Below, one piece after another: positions 27,830-36,546 of a stretch of DNA of 64,000 nucleotides. Below the pieces are notes generated by a model. That model worked only from the letters and a program-made list of their open reading frames with translations. It was not told where the DNA came from and made no database searches. Numbering within the stretch: the stretch's first letter is position 1; each line of letters begins with the position of its first letter. The stretch covers positions 4,215,767 through 4,279,766 of the forward strand of contig NZ_CP022161.1 of NCBI RefSeq assembly GCF_002214185.1. The letters run 5' to 3'. A program made the translations under genes and the position numbers. Source of the stretch: Streptomyces capitiformicae (GTDB lineage: Bacteria > Actinomycetota > Actinomycetes > Streptomycetales > Streptomycetaceae).

Positions 27830-28753
27830 TCAGCCGACGGTCAGATCGGGGCGGACGAGCGTGCCCGACCTGCCATGGACGATCTCGTACGCCGCATCGA
27901 GTGCACCGATCGCGGCCAGGCCACCCGTGCGTTCGACGAACCGGGCCGCGGCCTCCGTCTTGGGACCCATCGAACCGTCGGGAAACCTGCCACGGCGCAG
28001 GTCGTCGGGTGTGGCGTCGAGGAGGGGCTGCTGGTCCGGGGTGCCGTAGTCGGCGTAGACGTTCGGAACGTCCGTGAGGATGAGCAGGAAGTCCGCCTTG
28101 AGGTCCTCGGCGAGCAGGGCCGCGGTGAGGTCCTTGTCGATCACCGCGTCAACTCCGTACAGCGCGCCGGTGTCGAGGTCGGCGGTGACGGGGATGCCTC
28201 CGCCGCCGGCGCAGACGACCAGCGCTCCGCAAGCGAGCAGGTCATGGATGGTGTCGGTCTCCACGATCTCCTGAGGTGACGGGGAGGCGACGACCCGGCG
28301 CCAGCCGGTGGTGTCCTGGGCGATGTGCCAGCCGCGCTTCCGGGCGAGTGACCGGGCGATGTCCCGGGGGTACACCTGCCCGACGAACTTGGTGGGGCGC
28401 GCGAAGGCCGGATCGTCGGCCCGCACGAGAGTGTGGGTCACCAGTGCGGCGATCTTGCGGCCGGGCAGGGCGTTGTACATGCTGCGGGCCAGCAGCGAGC
28501 CGATCATGCCCTCGGTCTGGGCGCCGAGCAGGTCCAGCGGGTAGGGGGCACTCAGCGCGGGATCAGACGCGCTCTCCATGGCGAGCAGGCCGATCTGCGG
28601 GCCGTTGCCGTGGGTGAGGACGACCTCGTGCTCGTGCGCGAGGGCGGCGACGGCCGTGGCGACGCGGTCGATGTTCACCTGTTGCACGGCCGCGTCAGGG
28701 CGTTCGCCCCGGTGCAGCAGGGCGTTGCCGCCGAGGGCTATGACGATGCGCAT
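27830..28753 (-). CDS. arcC: Carbamate kinase
   Basis: 307 residues. It transfers phosphate from carbamoyl phosphate to ADP, the ATP-yielding step of the arginine deiminase pathway. Motifs: IVIALGGNALL, TGNGPQ-like LTHGNGPQIGLL, CAGGGGIPV, DAVIDKDLTAALLA and MGPKTEAAARFVE. ATG at 28753, 3 nt after the OTC stop. It is last in an APC-arcA-OTC-arcC operon. Confidence 0.96.
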   Translation of the reverse strand: MRIVIALGGNALLHRGERPDAAVQQVNIDRVATAVAALAHEHEVVLTHGNGPQIGLLAMESASDPALSAPYPLDLLGAQTEGMIGSLLARSMYNALPGRKIAALVTHTLVRADDPAFARPTKFVGQVYPRDIARSLARKRGWHIAQDTTGWRRVVASPSPQEIVETDTIHDLLACGALVVCAGGGGIPVTADLDTGALYGVDAVIDKDLTAALLAEDLKADFLLILTDVPNVYADYGTPDQQPLLDATPDDLRRGRFPDGSMGPKTEAAARFVERTGGLAAIGALDAAYEIVHGRSGTLVRPDLTVG

Positions 28754-28756
28754 GGT

Positions 28757-29797
28757 TCAGTCCTCCAGAGTGGCGACGAGCACGGCCTTTATGGTGTGCA
28801 ACCGGTTCTCCGCCTGGTCGAAGACGATGGAGGCGGATGAGGAGAAGACCTCGTCGGTGACTTCCAGTGCGTCCGGGCCGTAGTTGTGGAGTACTTCCTC
28901 GCCGAGCCGGGTGTGGTGGTCGTGGAGGGCCGGCAGGCAGTGCATGAACTTGACGTCCGGGTTGCTGGTGGCCGCGACTGTCTTGTCGTTGACCTGGTAC
29001 GGCAGCAACAGGCCAATACTCCCCCAGCCTTCGGCCGGGGGGACCCCCATCTCGCTCCGCTCGCCCCAGGTCTCGAGGGGCTCCCCCATGGAGACCCAGA
29101 CATCGGTGTAGAGGAAGTCGGCCTCACGTACGCCCGTTTCGACGTCCTCGGTGAGGGTGATCCGGGCCCCGCTCCGCTCGGCGAGCGAGCGGCAGGCAGT
29201 GACCAGCCCGGGTTCCGGCCACAGCCCGGCGGGCGCGGCGATGCGTACGTCCATGCCGAGCAGGGCGCCCATGGCCAGGAGGGAATTGCCCATGTTGTTG
29301 CGGGCGTCCCCGAGGTAGCAGTAGGCGATCTCGGGCAGAGGCTTGCGGGTGTGCTCGCGCATGGTGAGGACGTCGCACAGGCTCTGGGTCGGGTGCGCGG
29401 TGTCGGTCAGACCGTTGTAGACGGGGACACCGGAGTGGGCGGCGAGTTCCGTGACGGTCGACTGGGCTGAGCCGCGGTACTCGATGGCATCAAACATGCG
29501 GCCGAGCACGCGTGCCGTGTCGGCGACGGACTCCTTGGCTCCCATGTGAGTGTCGCCCGGACCGAGGTAGGTGGTCGCGGCGCCCTGGTCGGCGGCAGTG
29601 ACCTCGAAGGCGCAGCGAGTGCGGGTGGAGGTCTTCTCGAAAATCAGCGCGAGGTGTCTGCCGGTCAGGCGTGGTCGCTCCGTGCCGCCGCGCCGGGCGG
29701 CCTTGAGGTCGGCGGCGAGGTCGAGGAGGTGGTGGATCTCGGCGGCGGTGAAGTCGAGTTCGCTCAGGTAGGAGCGGCCTCGCAGGTCTATGGTCAT
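28757..29797 (-). CDS. argF: Catabolic ornithine carbamoyltransferase with 13-residue insertion
   Basis: 346 residues. It phosphorolyses citrulline to ornithine and carbamoyl phosphate. Visible are the carbamoyl-phosphate loop [31 protein letters not shown] (HPxQ) and [10 protein letters not shown] (HCLP). ATG at 29797, with CGGAGGG upstream. Between WGER and [13 protein letters not shown] there is an extra [13 protein letters not shown] (bases 29018-29056) that relatives lack. It is encoded by a short palindromic Streptomyces repeat inserted in frame. The loop is near the ornithine side, so activity is uncertain but not excluded. Confidence 0.93.
   Translation of the reverse strand: MTIDLRGRSYLSELDFTAAEIHHLLDLAADLKAARRGGTERPRLTGRHLALIFEKTSTRTRCAFEVTAADQGAATTYLGPGDTHMGAKESVADTARVLGRMFDAIEYRGSAQSTVTELAAHSGVPVYNGLTDTAHPTQSLCDVLTMREHTRKPLPEIAYCYLGDARNNMGNSLLAMGALLGMDVRIAAPAGLWPEPGLVTACRSLAERSGARITLTEDVETGVREADFLYTDVWVSMGEPLETWGERSEMGVPPAEGWGSIGLLLPYQVNDKTVAATSNPDVKFMHCLPALHDHHTRLGEEVLHNYGPDALEVTDEVFSSSASIVFDQAENRLHTIKAVLVATLED
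29018..29056. repeat. Short palindromic interspersed element inside OTC gene
   Basis: 39 bp with the form CTCCCCCA ... GGGGGGACCCCCAT. Related elements lie at 34550-34612 and 47110-47148. The length is a multiple of three, so the host gene stays in frame, gaining 13 codons. Confidence 0.75.
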
Positions 29798-29814
29798 GGT
29801 GGCCCTCCGTTCGG

Positions 29815-31029
29815 TCAGGCAACCGCGTCGCGTTGGACCGGGCAGCTCATGCAGCGCGGTCCGCCGCGGCCACGGCCCAGTTCGGCGCCGGCGATGGTGA
29901 CGATCTCGATGCCCTGCTTGCGTAGGTAGGTGTTGGTGGTCACGTTGCGCTCGTAGCCGACGACCACGCCCGGGGCGACAGCGAGGAAGTTGCTGCCGTC
30001 GTCCCACTGCTCACGCTCGGCGCCCCGGGTGTCCTGCGGCGCGGAGAGCATCCGGACCTTGTCCAGGTCGAGGGCCTCGGCCAGAGCGGAGGCCAGATCC
30101 GAGTTGGGGATCACGTCGAAACCGGCCTCACGGACGGTGCTGGGGGTGAGCGTCCAGGAGCGCAGGGAGTCCGCGAGGCCCGGATAGATGGTGAAGGCGT
30201 CGCGGTCGACCATGGTGAGCACGGTGTCCAGGTGCATATAGGCGCGTGTGGCGGGGAGTTGGACCGCGACCAGCCGGTTCGCCGTGCCGGTGGTGAAGAG
30301 CCGGGCGGCCAGGTTCTCCACGGCCTGGGCCGTGGTCCGCTCCCCCATGCCGACCATGACGGCACCGTTTCCGAGGACGTGGACGTCACCACCCTCGAGG
30401 GTGCCCACTGCGCCGTCGAGGATCGGCGCGGGCGCGGCGGAGGCGAACCTCGGGTGGAAGCGGTAGATGACCTCGGCGTGCAGGCTCTCGCGCCGCCGGG
30501 CCGGCTTGGCCATCGGGTTGACCGACACCTGGTCGTACACCCAGCAGGAGTTGTCGCGGGGGAAGAGGTGGTTGGGCAGCGGCGCGAGAGCGAAGTCCTC
30601 GGCGTCCAGGGCGCTCCAGACCAGGCTGTGCGGGGTGGCGAGCGGCAGGTCACTCTTGAGCAGGCCACCGATCAGGTAGCCGGCGAGGGTCTCCCCGTCC
30701 AGTTCGGCGCACAGCTCACGCACCGGGTCCACCAGGGAGGGGCCAACGCTCGCGGGTGTGACGACGCGGTCCAGGAGCCAGTCGCGGGCCTCCGGCACGT
30801 CCAGTGTCCCGGCCAGCAGGTCGGCGAAGTAGTGCACGCGAGCGCCGTGGTCGCGCAGGACCTGCGCGAAGGCGTCGTGCTCCTCGCGGGCACGCTTGGC
30901 CCACAGGATGTCGTCGAAGAGCAGGGCGTCGACGTTGCGCGGGGTCAGCCGGGACAGTTCGAGACCGGGGCGGTGGAGGATCACTTGGCGGAGTCGGCCG
31001 ACCTCGGAGTCGACGTGGAAGGTGTTCAT
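29815..31029 (-). CDS. arcA: Arginine deiminase
   Basis: 404 residues, normal length. It hydrolyses arginine to citrulline and ammonia. Family motifs: [74 protein letters not shown] and the C-terminal nucleophile Cys in [17 protein letters not shown] at 31029 with GAGGAAGC upstream. It is 17 nt from the OTC gene and 110 nt from the transporter gene, in one operon. Confidence 0.96.
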   Translation of the reverse strand: MNTFHVDSEVGRLRQVILHRPGLELSRLTPRNVDALLFDDILWAKRAREEHDAFAQVLRDHGARVHYFADLLAGTLDVPEARDWLLDRVVTPASVGPSLVDPVRELCAELDGETLAGYLIGGLLKSDLPLATPHSLVWSALDAEDFALAPLPNHLFPRDNSCWVYDQVSVNPMAKPARRRESLHAEVIYRFHPRFASAAPAPILDGAVGTLEGGDVHVLGNGAVMVGMGERTTAQAVENLAARLFTTGTANRLVAVQLPATRAYMHLDTVLTMVDRDAFTIYPGLADSLRSWTLTPSTVREAGFDVIPNSDLASALAEALDLDKVRMLSAPQDTRGAEREQWDDGSNFLAVAPGVVVGYERNVTTNTYLRKQGIEIVTIAGAELGRGRGGPRCMSCPVQRDAVA

Positions 31030-31139
31030 GGCGAGCTTCCTCGGGCCGTACGGACGTGGTCAGTCGTGCTGCCGTGGCGTGTACTTCGGGGAGCCGCCAG
31101 TGCGGTACCTCCGCCTCCCCCGAGAGCTCCCCTTGGCCG

Positions 31140-32564
31140 TTATGACGTCTCAGGCGCCCTTGCCCGAGTGACCGTGGCCGCCGGCTGCGCGGGCACCGTC
31201 TCGCCGTACTCACCGCGGTCGCGCTTCAGCCAGACGTAGACCGGCAGGCCGAGCAGCAGCACGAACAGCCCGTAGTAGACGGTCTGGTAGCCGCTGCCCT
31301 GGATCGACCAGTACGAGAAGGCCATCGCGAGCGCGGCGACGGTGACGTCCCGGGCCAGCTGCCTCGGCTTCAGGCTTTCCCGGCCACGTACCAGCAGCCA
31401 GTACAGCTGGGCGGCGGCGGAGAACAGGTACGGGATCACGGCGGTGAGCACGCTCAGCAGGACGATCTTGGTGAAGACGTCCTCGAAGCGCGTGTAGCTG
31501 AACACGGTGATCAGCGAGGCGAGCAGGGTCGAGGCGACGATGCCGAAGACCGGGACGCCGCTCTCTCCGCGCAGCTTGGCGAAGGTCCCGGGGAAGAGTC
31601 CGTCGCGGGCGGCGGCGTAGGGCATCTCCGCGCACAGCATGGTCCAGCCGTTGAGGGCGCCGATACCGGAGACGATGGCGGCCACGGCGACCGCGTCGCC
31701 CGCCCAGGTGCCGCCGAAGATGTTGTTCGCGGCGTCGGTGAACGGCGCGGTGGAGGCGCCGAGTTCGCCGTGCGAGACGGTACCGAAGACGGCGAGGGTG
31801 CCCAGGATGTAGATGACGGCGCAGACGAGCGTGCCGTACACGGTGGCCCGTGGCACGTTCCGGCCCGGCTCGCGCACGCGGCCCGCGACCACGGAAGCGG
31901 CCTCCAGCCCGAGATAGCTGAACAGGGCGATGGCCGCGGCGGCGGAGATCGCACCCAACGCCGACCGGCCACTGGCGTTGAAGGCGCCGAAGTTGTCCGG
32001 GTCGATGAACAACAGCCCGATCGTGGCCATGAACACCAGCGGCACGAACTTCAGCACGGTGGTGATCACTTGGAATGCGCCGGTGTTTCGCACACCGGTG
32101 AGGTTGATCGCAGCGGGGATCCACAGGCCGATCAGGGCAATGAGCACCGAGATCCCGGTCCTGTGCCCGGTGTTGACGAACACCTCGACATAGCCGACCC
32201 AGGCCACCACGATCGCGGCGTTCCCCGCCCACGCGGTGATCCAGTACGACCAGGCGTTGAGGAACCCGGCGAACTCCCCGAAGGCCTCACGGGCGTAGAC
32301 ATACGGCCCGCCGCTCGCCGGAACCCGCTTCGACAGTGCCCCGAACGTCACGGCCAGCGCGAGCGCGCCGAGCGTGACGGCGACGAACGCCACGAGCGAG
32401 ATGGGCCCGTACGGGGCGAGGGCCGACGGCAGGGCGAAGACCCCGGTTCCGATGATGCTGCCGATCACGAGCGCGGAGGCCGCGGGAAGGCCAAGTGCCG
32501 CCTTCGGGGCGGCTGGTGCGTCGTCGTCGGCGGCGGCTTCGGATCCTTTGGGGGGCGCGGACAT
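31140..32564 (-). CDS. APC-family amino acid transporter, probable arginine/ornithine antiporter
   Basis: 474 residues, about 12 transmembrane helices. It begins LGLPAASALVIGSIIGTGVF, the GSxIGSGIF-type substrate motif of helix 1, and helix 6 has ALFSYLGLEAASVVAGRV. As first gene of the arc operon it most likely exchanges arginine for ornithine (ArcD role). Specificity is inferred from position; other APC substrates are possible. ATG at 32564 with AAGGAG 7 nt upstream; the open frame further upstream lacks family similarity. Confidence 0.88.
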   Translation of the reverse strand: MSAPPKGSEAAADDDAPAAPKAALGLPAASALVIGSIIGTGVFALPSALAPYGPISLVAFVAVTLGALALAVTFGALSKRVPASGGPYVYAREAFGEFAGFLNAWSYWITAWAGNAAIVVAWVGYVEVFVNTGHRTGISVLIALIGLWIPAAINLTGVRNTGAFQVITTVLKFVPLVFMATIGLLFIDPDNFGAFNASGRSALGAISAAAAIALFSYLGLEAASVVAGRVREPGRNVPRATVYGTLVCAVIYILGTLAVFGTVSHGELGASTAPFTDAANNIFGGTWAGDAVAVAAIVSGIGALNGWTMLCAEMPYAAARDGLFPGTFAKLRGESGVPVFGIVASTLLASLITVFSYTRFEDVFTKIVLLSVLTAVIPYLFSAAAQLYWLLVRGRESLKPRQLARDVTVAALAMAFSYWSIQGSGYQTVYYGLFVLLLGLPVYVWLKRDRGEYGETVPAQPAATVTRARAPETS

Positions 32565-32663
32565 GGCTGTGCTCCTTGGGTTGATCGCAGAGAGGGAGTC
32601 GATCCACGATTGATCCTGCTGCTCCACGGCGACCAGGGGGTGAGTGGCCACAAGTCCCCCTGT

Positions 32664-32677
32664 TGGCCCGTTGGTCC
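32664..32677. promoter_or_regulatory. Degenerate DevR/OsdR-like box upstream of arc operon
   Basis: TGGCC-CGTT-GGTCC, two mismatches from the consensus, 100 nt upstream of the transporter start in the 161-nt gap below the USP gene. Confidence 0.35.
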
Positions 32678-32725
32678 CGAGTGCCGGAGGCTCACTCGCC
32701 TCCGGAGTTGCGTCGATGCGTGGAT

Positions 32726-33637
32726 TCAGTTGTGCGGGACGACGGCGACCGGGCAGCCGACGTGGTGCAGCACCGCGTGCGTGACGGGACCGATGTGACT
32801 GCCCAGACGGCCGTCCCGCGTCCGGCGGCCCACGACGACGAGGGAGGCCCCGGTGGACGCGCGCACGAGTTCGGCGGTGACCCGGCCTTCGGCCACGGTC
32901 TCGACGACAGGGACACCGGGGAACTTCTCGCACCACGGGCGCAGCGTCGCGACAACGGTGCGTTCCTGCGCGGCGAGCAGTTCCGGTCCGGGCACGGGCT
33001 CGGGTCGACTGTCCTCGGTGAGTTCGGACGACGCGCTGAAGACGTGGATCACGTGCAGCCTGGCGTCGCGGCGGCGGGCGGACTCGAAGGCGAACTCGAT
33101 CAGTTCGTCGCAGGGGCGGCGGGTATCCAGTCCGAGGACCACGTCACGGTAGGGCGTTTCGGGGATCTCCTCGGGTGAGACGCCGTCCACGGCCGGCAGG
33201 TGTTCACCCGCCGGCGCCTGGCCCGCGCGGACGAGCACCACGGGACGCGGAGACCGGGCGACAACCCGCTGGGAAACCGAGCCGAGCACGAACCCGGTGA
33301 AGCCGCCGAGGCCATGGGAGCCGAGCACCATCAGGTCCGCGTCCGCGGCCGCTTCGGCCAGCGCGGAGACCGTGGAGTCGGCCTTCACCAGTTCACCGTC
33401 GATCTGCAGCCCGGGGTGCGCGGCGCGGACGCTGCCGACCTCGCCGTCCAGGGTCCGCGCGGCCCACCCGACCTGAGTGGTGCCGAGCGGTACGGAGGCG
33501 GCGGGACGCGGGCTCCACTGCCATACGTGCACGAGCCGCAGCGGCACACCGCGACGCTGGGCTTCCCTCGCTGCCCAGTGTGCGGCCGCGAGACTCGCCG
33601 CGGTTCCATCGACTCCAGCGACGACGTGTCGATCCAT
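32726..33637 (-). CDS. Universal stress protein, tandem UspA domains
   Basis: 303 residues. The first domain begins MDRHVVAGVDGTAASLAAAH with ATP loop GSHGLGGFTGFVLGSVSQ. The second is at about 150-300 with GRRTRDGRLGSHIGPVTH. ATG at 33637 with GGAGGTGCCC. Divergent from the cNMP-binding protein, with two boxes in the 201-nt spacer. Close in architecture to the USPs at 7718 and 9681. Confidence 0.9.
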   Translation of the reverse strand: MDRHVVAGVDGTAASLAAAHWAAREAQRRGVPLRLVHVWQWSPRPAASVPLGTTQVGWAARTLDGEVGSVRAAHPGLQIDGELVKADSTVSALAEAAADADLMVLGSHGLGGFTGFVLGSVSQRVVARSPRPVVLVRAGQAPAGEHLPAVDGVSPEEIPETPYRDVVLGLDTRRPCDELIEFAFESARRRDARLHVIHVFSASSELTEDSRPEPVPGPELLAAQERTVVATLRPWCEKFPGVPVVETVAEGRVTAELVRASTGASLVVVGRRTRDGRLGSHIGPVTHAVLHHVGCPVAVVPHN

Positions 33638-33734
33638 GGTGGGCACCTCCTGCATCCAGCCCTGTCTGCTCTTTCCGACGGCCAGCGAACACCGCGCCCG
33701 CCTCCGGCGCAGTGCGCCGAAGGGCTCTCGCTGA

Positions 33735-33769
33735 TTGCCGACCGGCCCCATCCCAGGGCCCACTGGCCC
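33735..33769. promoter_or_regulatory. DevR/OsdR-like boxes between USP and cNMP-binding gene
   Basis: Exact GGGCCCACTGGCCC at 33756-33769 and degenerate TTGCC-GACC-GGCCC at 33735-33748, centres 21 nt apart. Position midway in a divergent spacer suits control of both genes. Confidence 0.55.
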
Positions 33770-33838
33770 ATGGTTCGGGGTGCGCGGCGCGAACAGGCTG
33801 GAAGCGGTAGGTCCCTGAGCACGTATTGGAGGCACGTC

Positions 33839-34300
33839 ATGACCGGTCCCCTCACAGCCACCATGCTGCGGGCCCTGCCCGCCGAACACCGGCAGCGGCT
33901 CATGCGGCTCCCCCATGAGGTGTCGTTCCCCCAGGGAGCCCGGCTCTTCGAGGAGGGCGGACGCGCAGACCGCTTCTGGATCAGTACAGGCACGATCGAG
34001 CTGGACATGCGTGTGCCGGGCCGTCAGCCGGCCGTGATCGAGTCCCTGGGGCACAACGAACTCGTCGGCTGGTCCTGGCTGTTCGCCCCGCACTCCTGGC
34101 ACATGGGGGCGGAGGCCGTGACCCCGGTGCGGGCGTACGAATTCGATGCCGTCGCGGTCCGCTCGATGTGCGCGGACGACCCCGACCTGGGGCGGACGGT
34201 CGCGATGTGGGTGGGTGACGTGCTCGCCCACCGGCTGCGCTCCGCCCGTACCAGGTTGCTGGACCTGTACGCACCGTATGGCAGCGGCAGTCTCCGGTGA
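33839..34300 (+). CDS. Cyclic-nucleotide-binding domain protein without HTH
   Basis: 153 residues consisting of one cNMP-binding (Crp/Fnr-type) beta-barrel: LFEEGGRADRFWISTGTIEL, VIESLGHNELVGWSWLF, then a C-terminal helix. There is no helix-turn-helix, so it is not a DNA-binding Crp. The usual phosphate cassette (GE-x6-RSA) is not conserved. It may gate a partner, perhaps the CBS-BON protein encoded 35 nt downstream. ATG at 33839 after GGAGGCACGTC. Confidence 0.85.
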   Translation: MTGPLTATMLRALPAEHRQRLMRLPHEVSFPQGARLFEEGGRADRFWISTGTIELDMRVPGRQPAVIESLGHNELVGWSWLFAPHSWHMGAEAVTPVRAYEFDAVAVRSMCADDPDLGRTVAMWVGDVLAHRLRSARTRLLDLYAPYGSGSLR

Positions 34301-34335
34301 CCGGCCCGCGCACGAACCGACACCACCAGGGAGAC

Positions 34336-35115
34336 ATGATGGACGGCGCCCTTCACATCGTGAGCGACGTGATGACGCAGACGGTCGTCGCCGTCGGCCG
34401 CGACGCGAACTTCAAGGAGATCGTGCGGCTGATGCAGGAGTGGAAGGTCAGTGCCCTGCCCGTCCTGGAGGGCGAGGGCAGGGTTGTCGGCGTCGTCTCC
34501 GAGGCCGACCTGCTGCCCAAGGAGGAGTTCCGCGACAGCGACCCTGACCTCCCCCAGTCTCGGCTTCTCCCCCACTCTCGGCTTCGCTCGAGCGAGGGGA
34601 CCCCCATGACCGGGGAGACCCCCAGCACACAACTGCGGCGCCTGTCCGACCTCGCGAAGGCAGGCTCGGTGACCGCCGGGGAGCTGATGACCTCACCGGC
34701 CCTCACCGTCCGCGCGAACGAGACCCTCGCACAGGCCGCGCGGACCTTGGCCCGTGCCAAGGTCAAGCGGCTCCCCGTCGTCGACGAGTTGGGCATGCTG
34801 CAGGGCATCGTCAGCCGCGCCGACCTGCTCAAGGTGTTCCTGCGGGACGACGAGGACATCGCCGAGCAGGTACGGCGCGAGGTCGTGTCGTACCTCTTCC
34901 CCGCCCCGCCGTCCGCCGTACGCGTCGAGGTGCGGGACGGCATCGTGACGCTCAGCGGCCGCATCCGGGACACGTCCCTGGTACCCGTGGCGGCGCGTCT
35001 GGTCCGAGCCGTCGAAGGGGTCGTGGACGTGACCTTCGACCTCTCCGATCCCGGCCTCTCCGTCGCCCCCTCCATGCCTTCACCGGGACGCGAGGAGAGC
35101 GCTTCGCCCGCATGA
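34336..35115 (+). CDS. CBS-pair plus BON domain protein
   Basis: 259 residues. CBS motif 1 (VSDVMTQTVVAVGRDANFKE, VVGVVSEADLL) at about 8-62, CBS motif 2 (AGELMTSPALTV, LQGIVSRADLLKVFL) at about 115-175, BON domain at 185-245 (VRVEVRDGIVTLSGRIRD, VVDVTFDLS). CBS pairs bind adenine nucleotides, so it probably senses energy charge; CBS-BON proteins belong to the dormancy-type gene sets. Between the CBS halves is a roughly 30-residue insert (SRLLPHSRLRSSEGTPM) from a short palindromic element. ATG at 34336 (or 34339), after GGGAG. Confidence 0.88.
   Translation: MMDGALHIVSDVMTQTVVAVGRDANFKEIVRLMQEWKVSALPVLEGEGRVVGVVSEADLLPKEEFRDSDPDLPQSRLLPHSRLRSSEGTPMTGETPSTQLRRLSDLAKAGSVTAGELMTSPALTVRANETLAQAARTLARAKVKRLPVVDELGMLQGIVSRADLLKVFLRDDEDIAEQVRREVVSYLFPAPPSAVRVEVRDGIVTLSGRIRDTSLVPVAARLVRAVEGVVDVTFDLSDPGLSVAPSMPSPGREESASPA
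34550..34612. repeat. Short palindromic interspersed element inside CBS-BON gene
   Basis: Contains CTCCCCCAGTCTCGGCTT, a second CTCCCCCACTCTCGGCTT, then GAGGGGACCCCCATG. It looks like a partly duplicated copy of the element at 29018-29056. It is in frame and encodes a loop between the two CBS halves. Confidence 0.7.
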
Positions 35116-36048
35116 ACCCGAGGCGCAAGCGGCCGAGACGGTGCCCCTGTCCTGTGCCGACGGGTCGACCGGCCCCGCGATCAGGCCGACCGCGCGCTCC
35201 CCACCCCTGCCTCCGCCCGCGACGGCGGAGGCACACGCTCGCCGCCGTCCCCGCATCACCGATCGGGGGCGGCCGAGTGCTGCACGGGGAATGGAGCATC
35301 CAGCAGTACGGAACGGAAAACGGGCTGTCCCAGCGGGCTTTGCAGCGCAAGTACAACGTCGCCTGGCGGACGGTGCGGCGAGCTCTGGACGGGCAGTGGC
35401 CCGAGCCCCGGCGGAGACCGCGGCAGCGGGAGTCCCGGCCGGCCCACACCAAAGCCAGTCGCCGGCTGTCCGGCGGCCCCGGATCTCATGGCCATGACGT
35501 CCCGGGGCCGCCGTCACCGACCGGTGCGCCCGGTGAAAGGATTCGGCCCGACCCGCGCCGGGGAGGCAGGGCAAGGCCGCCGACACGTGCACGTGCCGTG
35601 TCACCGGTTCAACGGGCACGGCAAGACCAAGGACACCGGTACGTCAACACGATGATCAGCCAAGTGGGCTCTTCGGAGTACACGGCACTGCCCTACGCGC
35701 CGGCCTCTGGCCGCCGTTCCTCGAGCGGTTTCAGGACCTCGGTGGGCACCTGCGCACGGCTGCGACCATCTCCTCCGCCTCGCCCCAACTCACCCACACC
35801 TGACCGCCCTTGCCGCGCACCGACTTGTAGACCGTGCCCGCTCCGGGTCGGAAGCGGTGCCCGCCCAGGCCGCCACCGGACGACTCAGGCGAGCCTTCGC
35901 CACCTCGCCGTCCAGTCCCGCTCGTCGCGCCCCGCGTGTCCCTTTCGCCGTGGGGTTCGTTTCCGTGGCGACCGGCCGCACATTCGTCCGCCCGGCGGCA
36001 GCGGACTACGCCGGGCGGACGATCGAGGTCAGCGCCCCTTTCAGGGCA
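35116..36048. other. 933-base gap: transposase remnant and unrecognised fragments
   Basis: No intact gene. A plus-strand IS21-type HTH remnant lies at 35284-35450. On the minus strand, about 35690-35880, two frames joined near 35755 read GHRFRPGAGTVYKSVRGKGG ... WVSWGEAEEMVAAVRR ... VPTEVLKPLEERRPEAGA. This looks like a small frameshifted protein that I cannot identify. No exact DevR-like box was found here. Confidence 0.4.
35284..35450 (+). mobile_element. IS21-type transposase N-terminal (HTH) remnant
   Basis: The frame reads EWSIQQYGTENGLSQRALQR and KYNVAWRTVRRALDGQWP. This resembles the N-terminal HTH of IstA-type transposases (x-S-x-R-x-L-A-R-x-x-x-V-x-x-R-T-V-R-x-A-L). No catalytic DDE domain or IstB follows. 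A fragment of an old insertion. Confidence 0.45.
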
Positions 36049-36528
36049 TCAGGTCAGGGGCGACGTCGCCGGTACGCGGCTGCCGACGCGGGCGCGTACC
36101 GCCTCGACGGCTTCCCACTGCTCGGGGTCGAGTACGGCCAGTGCGGCGGGGAAGACCCCATCCTGCTCCTTGAGGATGTGCTCGCGCAGCAGGCCGAGGG
36201 TCTTGATGAGGCGCTCCGGCCAGGTGGGGTCGGCCAGGAACGGTCCGTCCGCTTCTGCCAGCACGGCCTCGATGCGGCGGTGCTCGGCCTCCAGCACGGC
36301 GATTTTCTCGGGGAACTCGGCGGCCATCTCGGGAAACAGGCCGCCTTCCTCCACCTGGGTGTGCGGACCGAGCACGGCGGCGATCTCCCGGGCCAGTTCC
36401 GCCATGCGCGTGACGCTGCCGTCGCGGTGGGCGTCGCACACGCGGCCGACGAGGTTGACAACCGTGTCATGCTCACGGTTCAACTCGTCGATCGCCGTGA
36501 GGGACCGGCATCCGCAGTACTCGCACAT
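36049..36528 (-). CDS. Hemerythrin-domain protein
   Basis: 159 residues. Helical HHE-type di-iron protein with ligand candidates in LNREHDTVV, HTQVEEGGLFPEM, EHRRIE and EHILKEQDGVFPA. The N-terminus has three closely spaced cysteines (MCEYCGCRS). Such proteins bind O2 or NO or protect against nitrosative stress. It is 18 nt downstream of narK on the same strand, so a role in O2/NO handling during nitrate respiration is likely (inference). Confidence 0.88.
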   Translation of the reverse strand: MCEYCGCRSLTAIDELNREHDTVVNLVGRVCDAHRDGSVTRMAELAREIAAVLGPHTQVEEGGLFPEMAAEFPEKIAVLEAEHRRIEAVLAEADGPFLADPTWPERLIKTLGLLREHILKEQDGVFPAALAVLDPEQWEAVEAVRARVGSRVPATSPLT

Positions 36529-36546
36529 GTCAGGCTCCGTTCCCGG

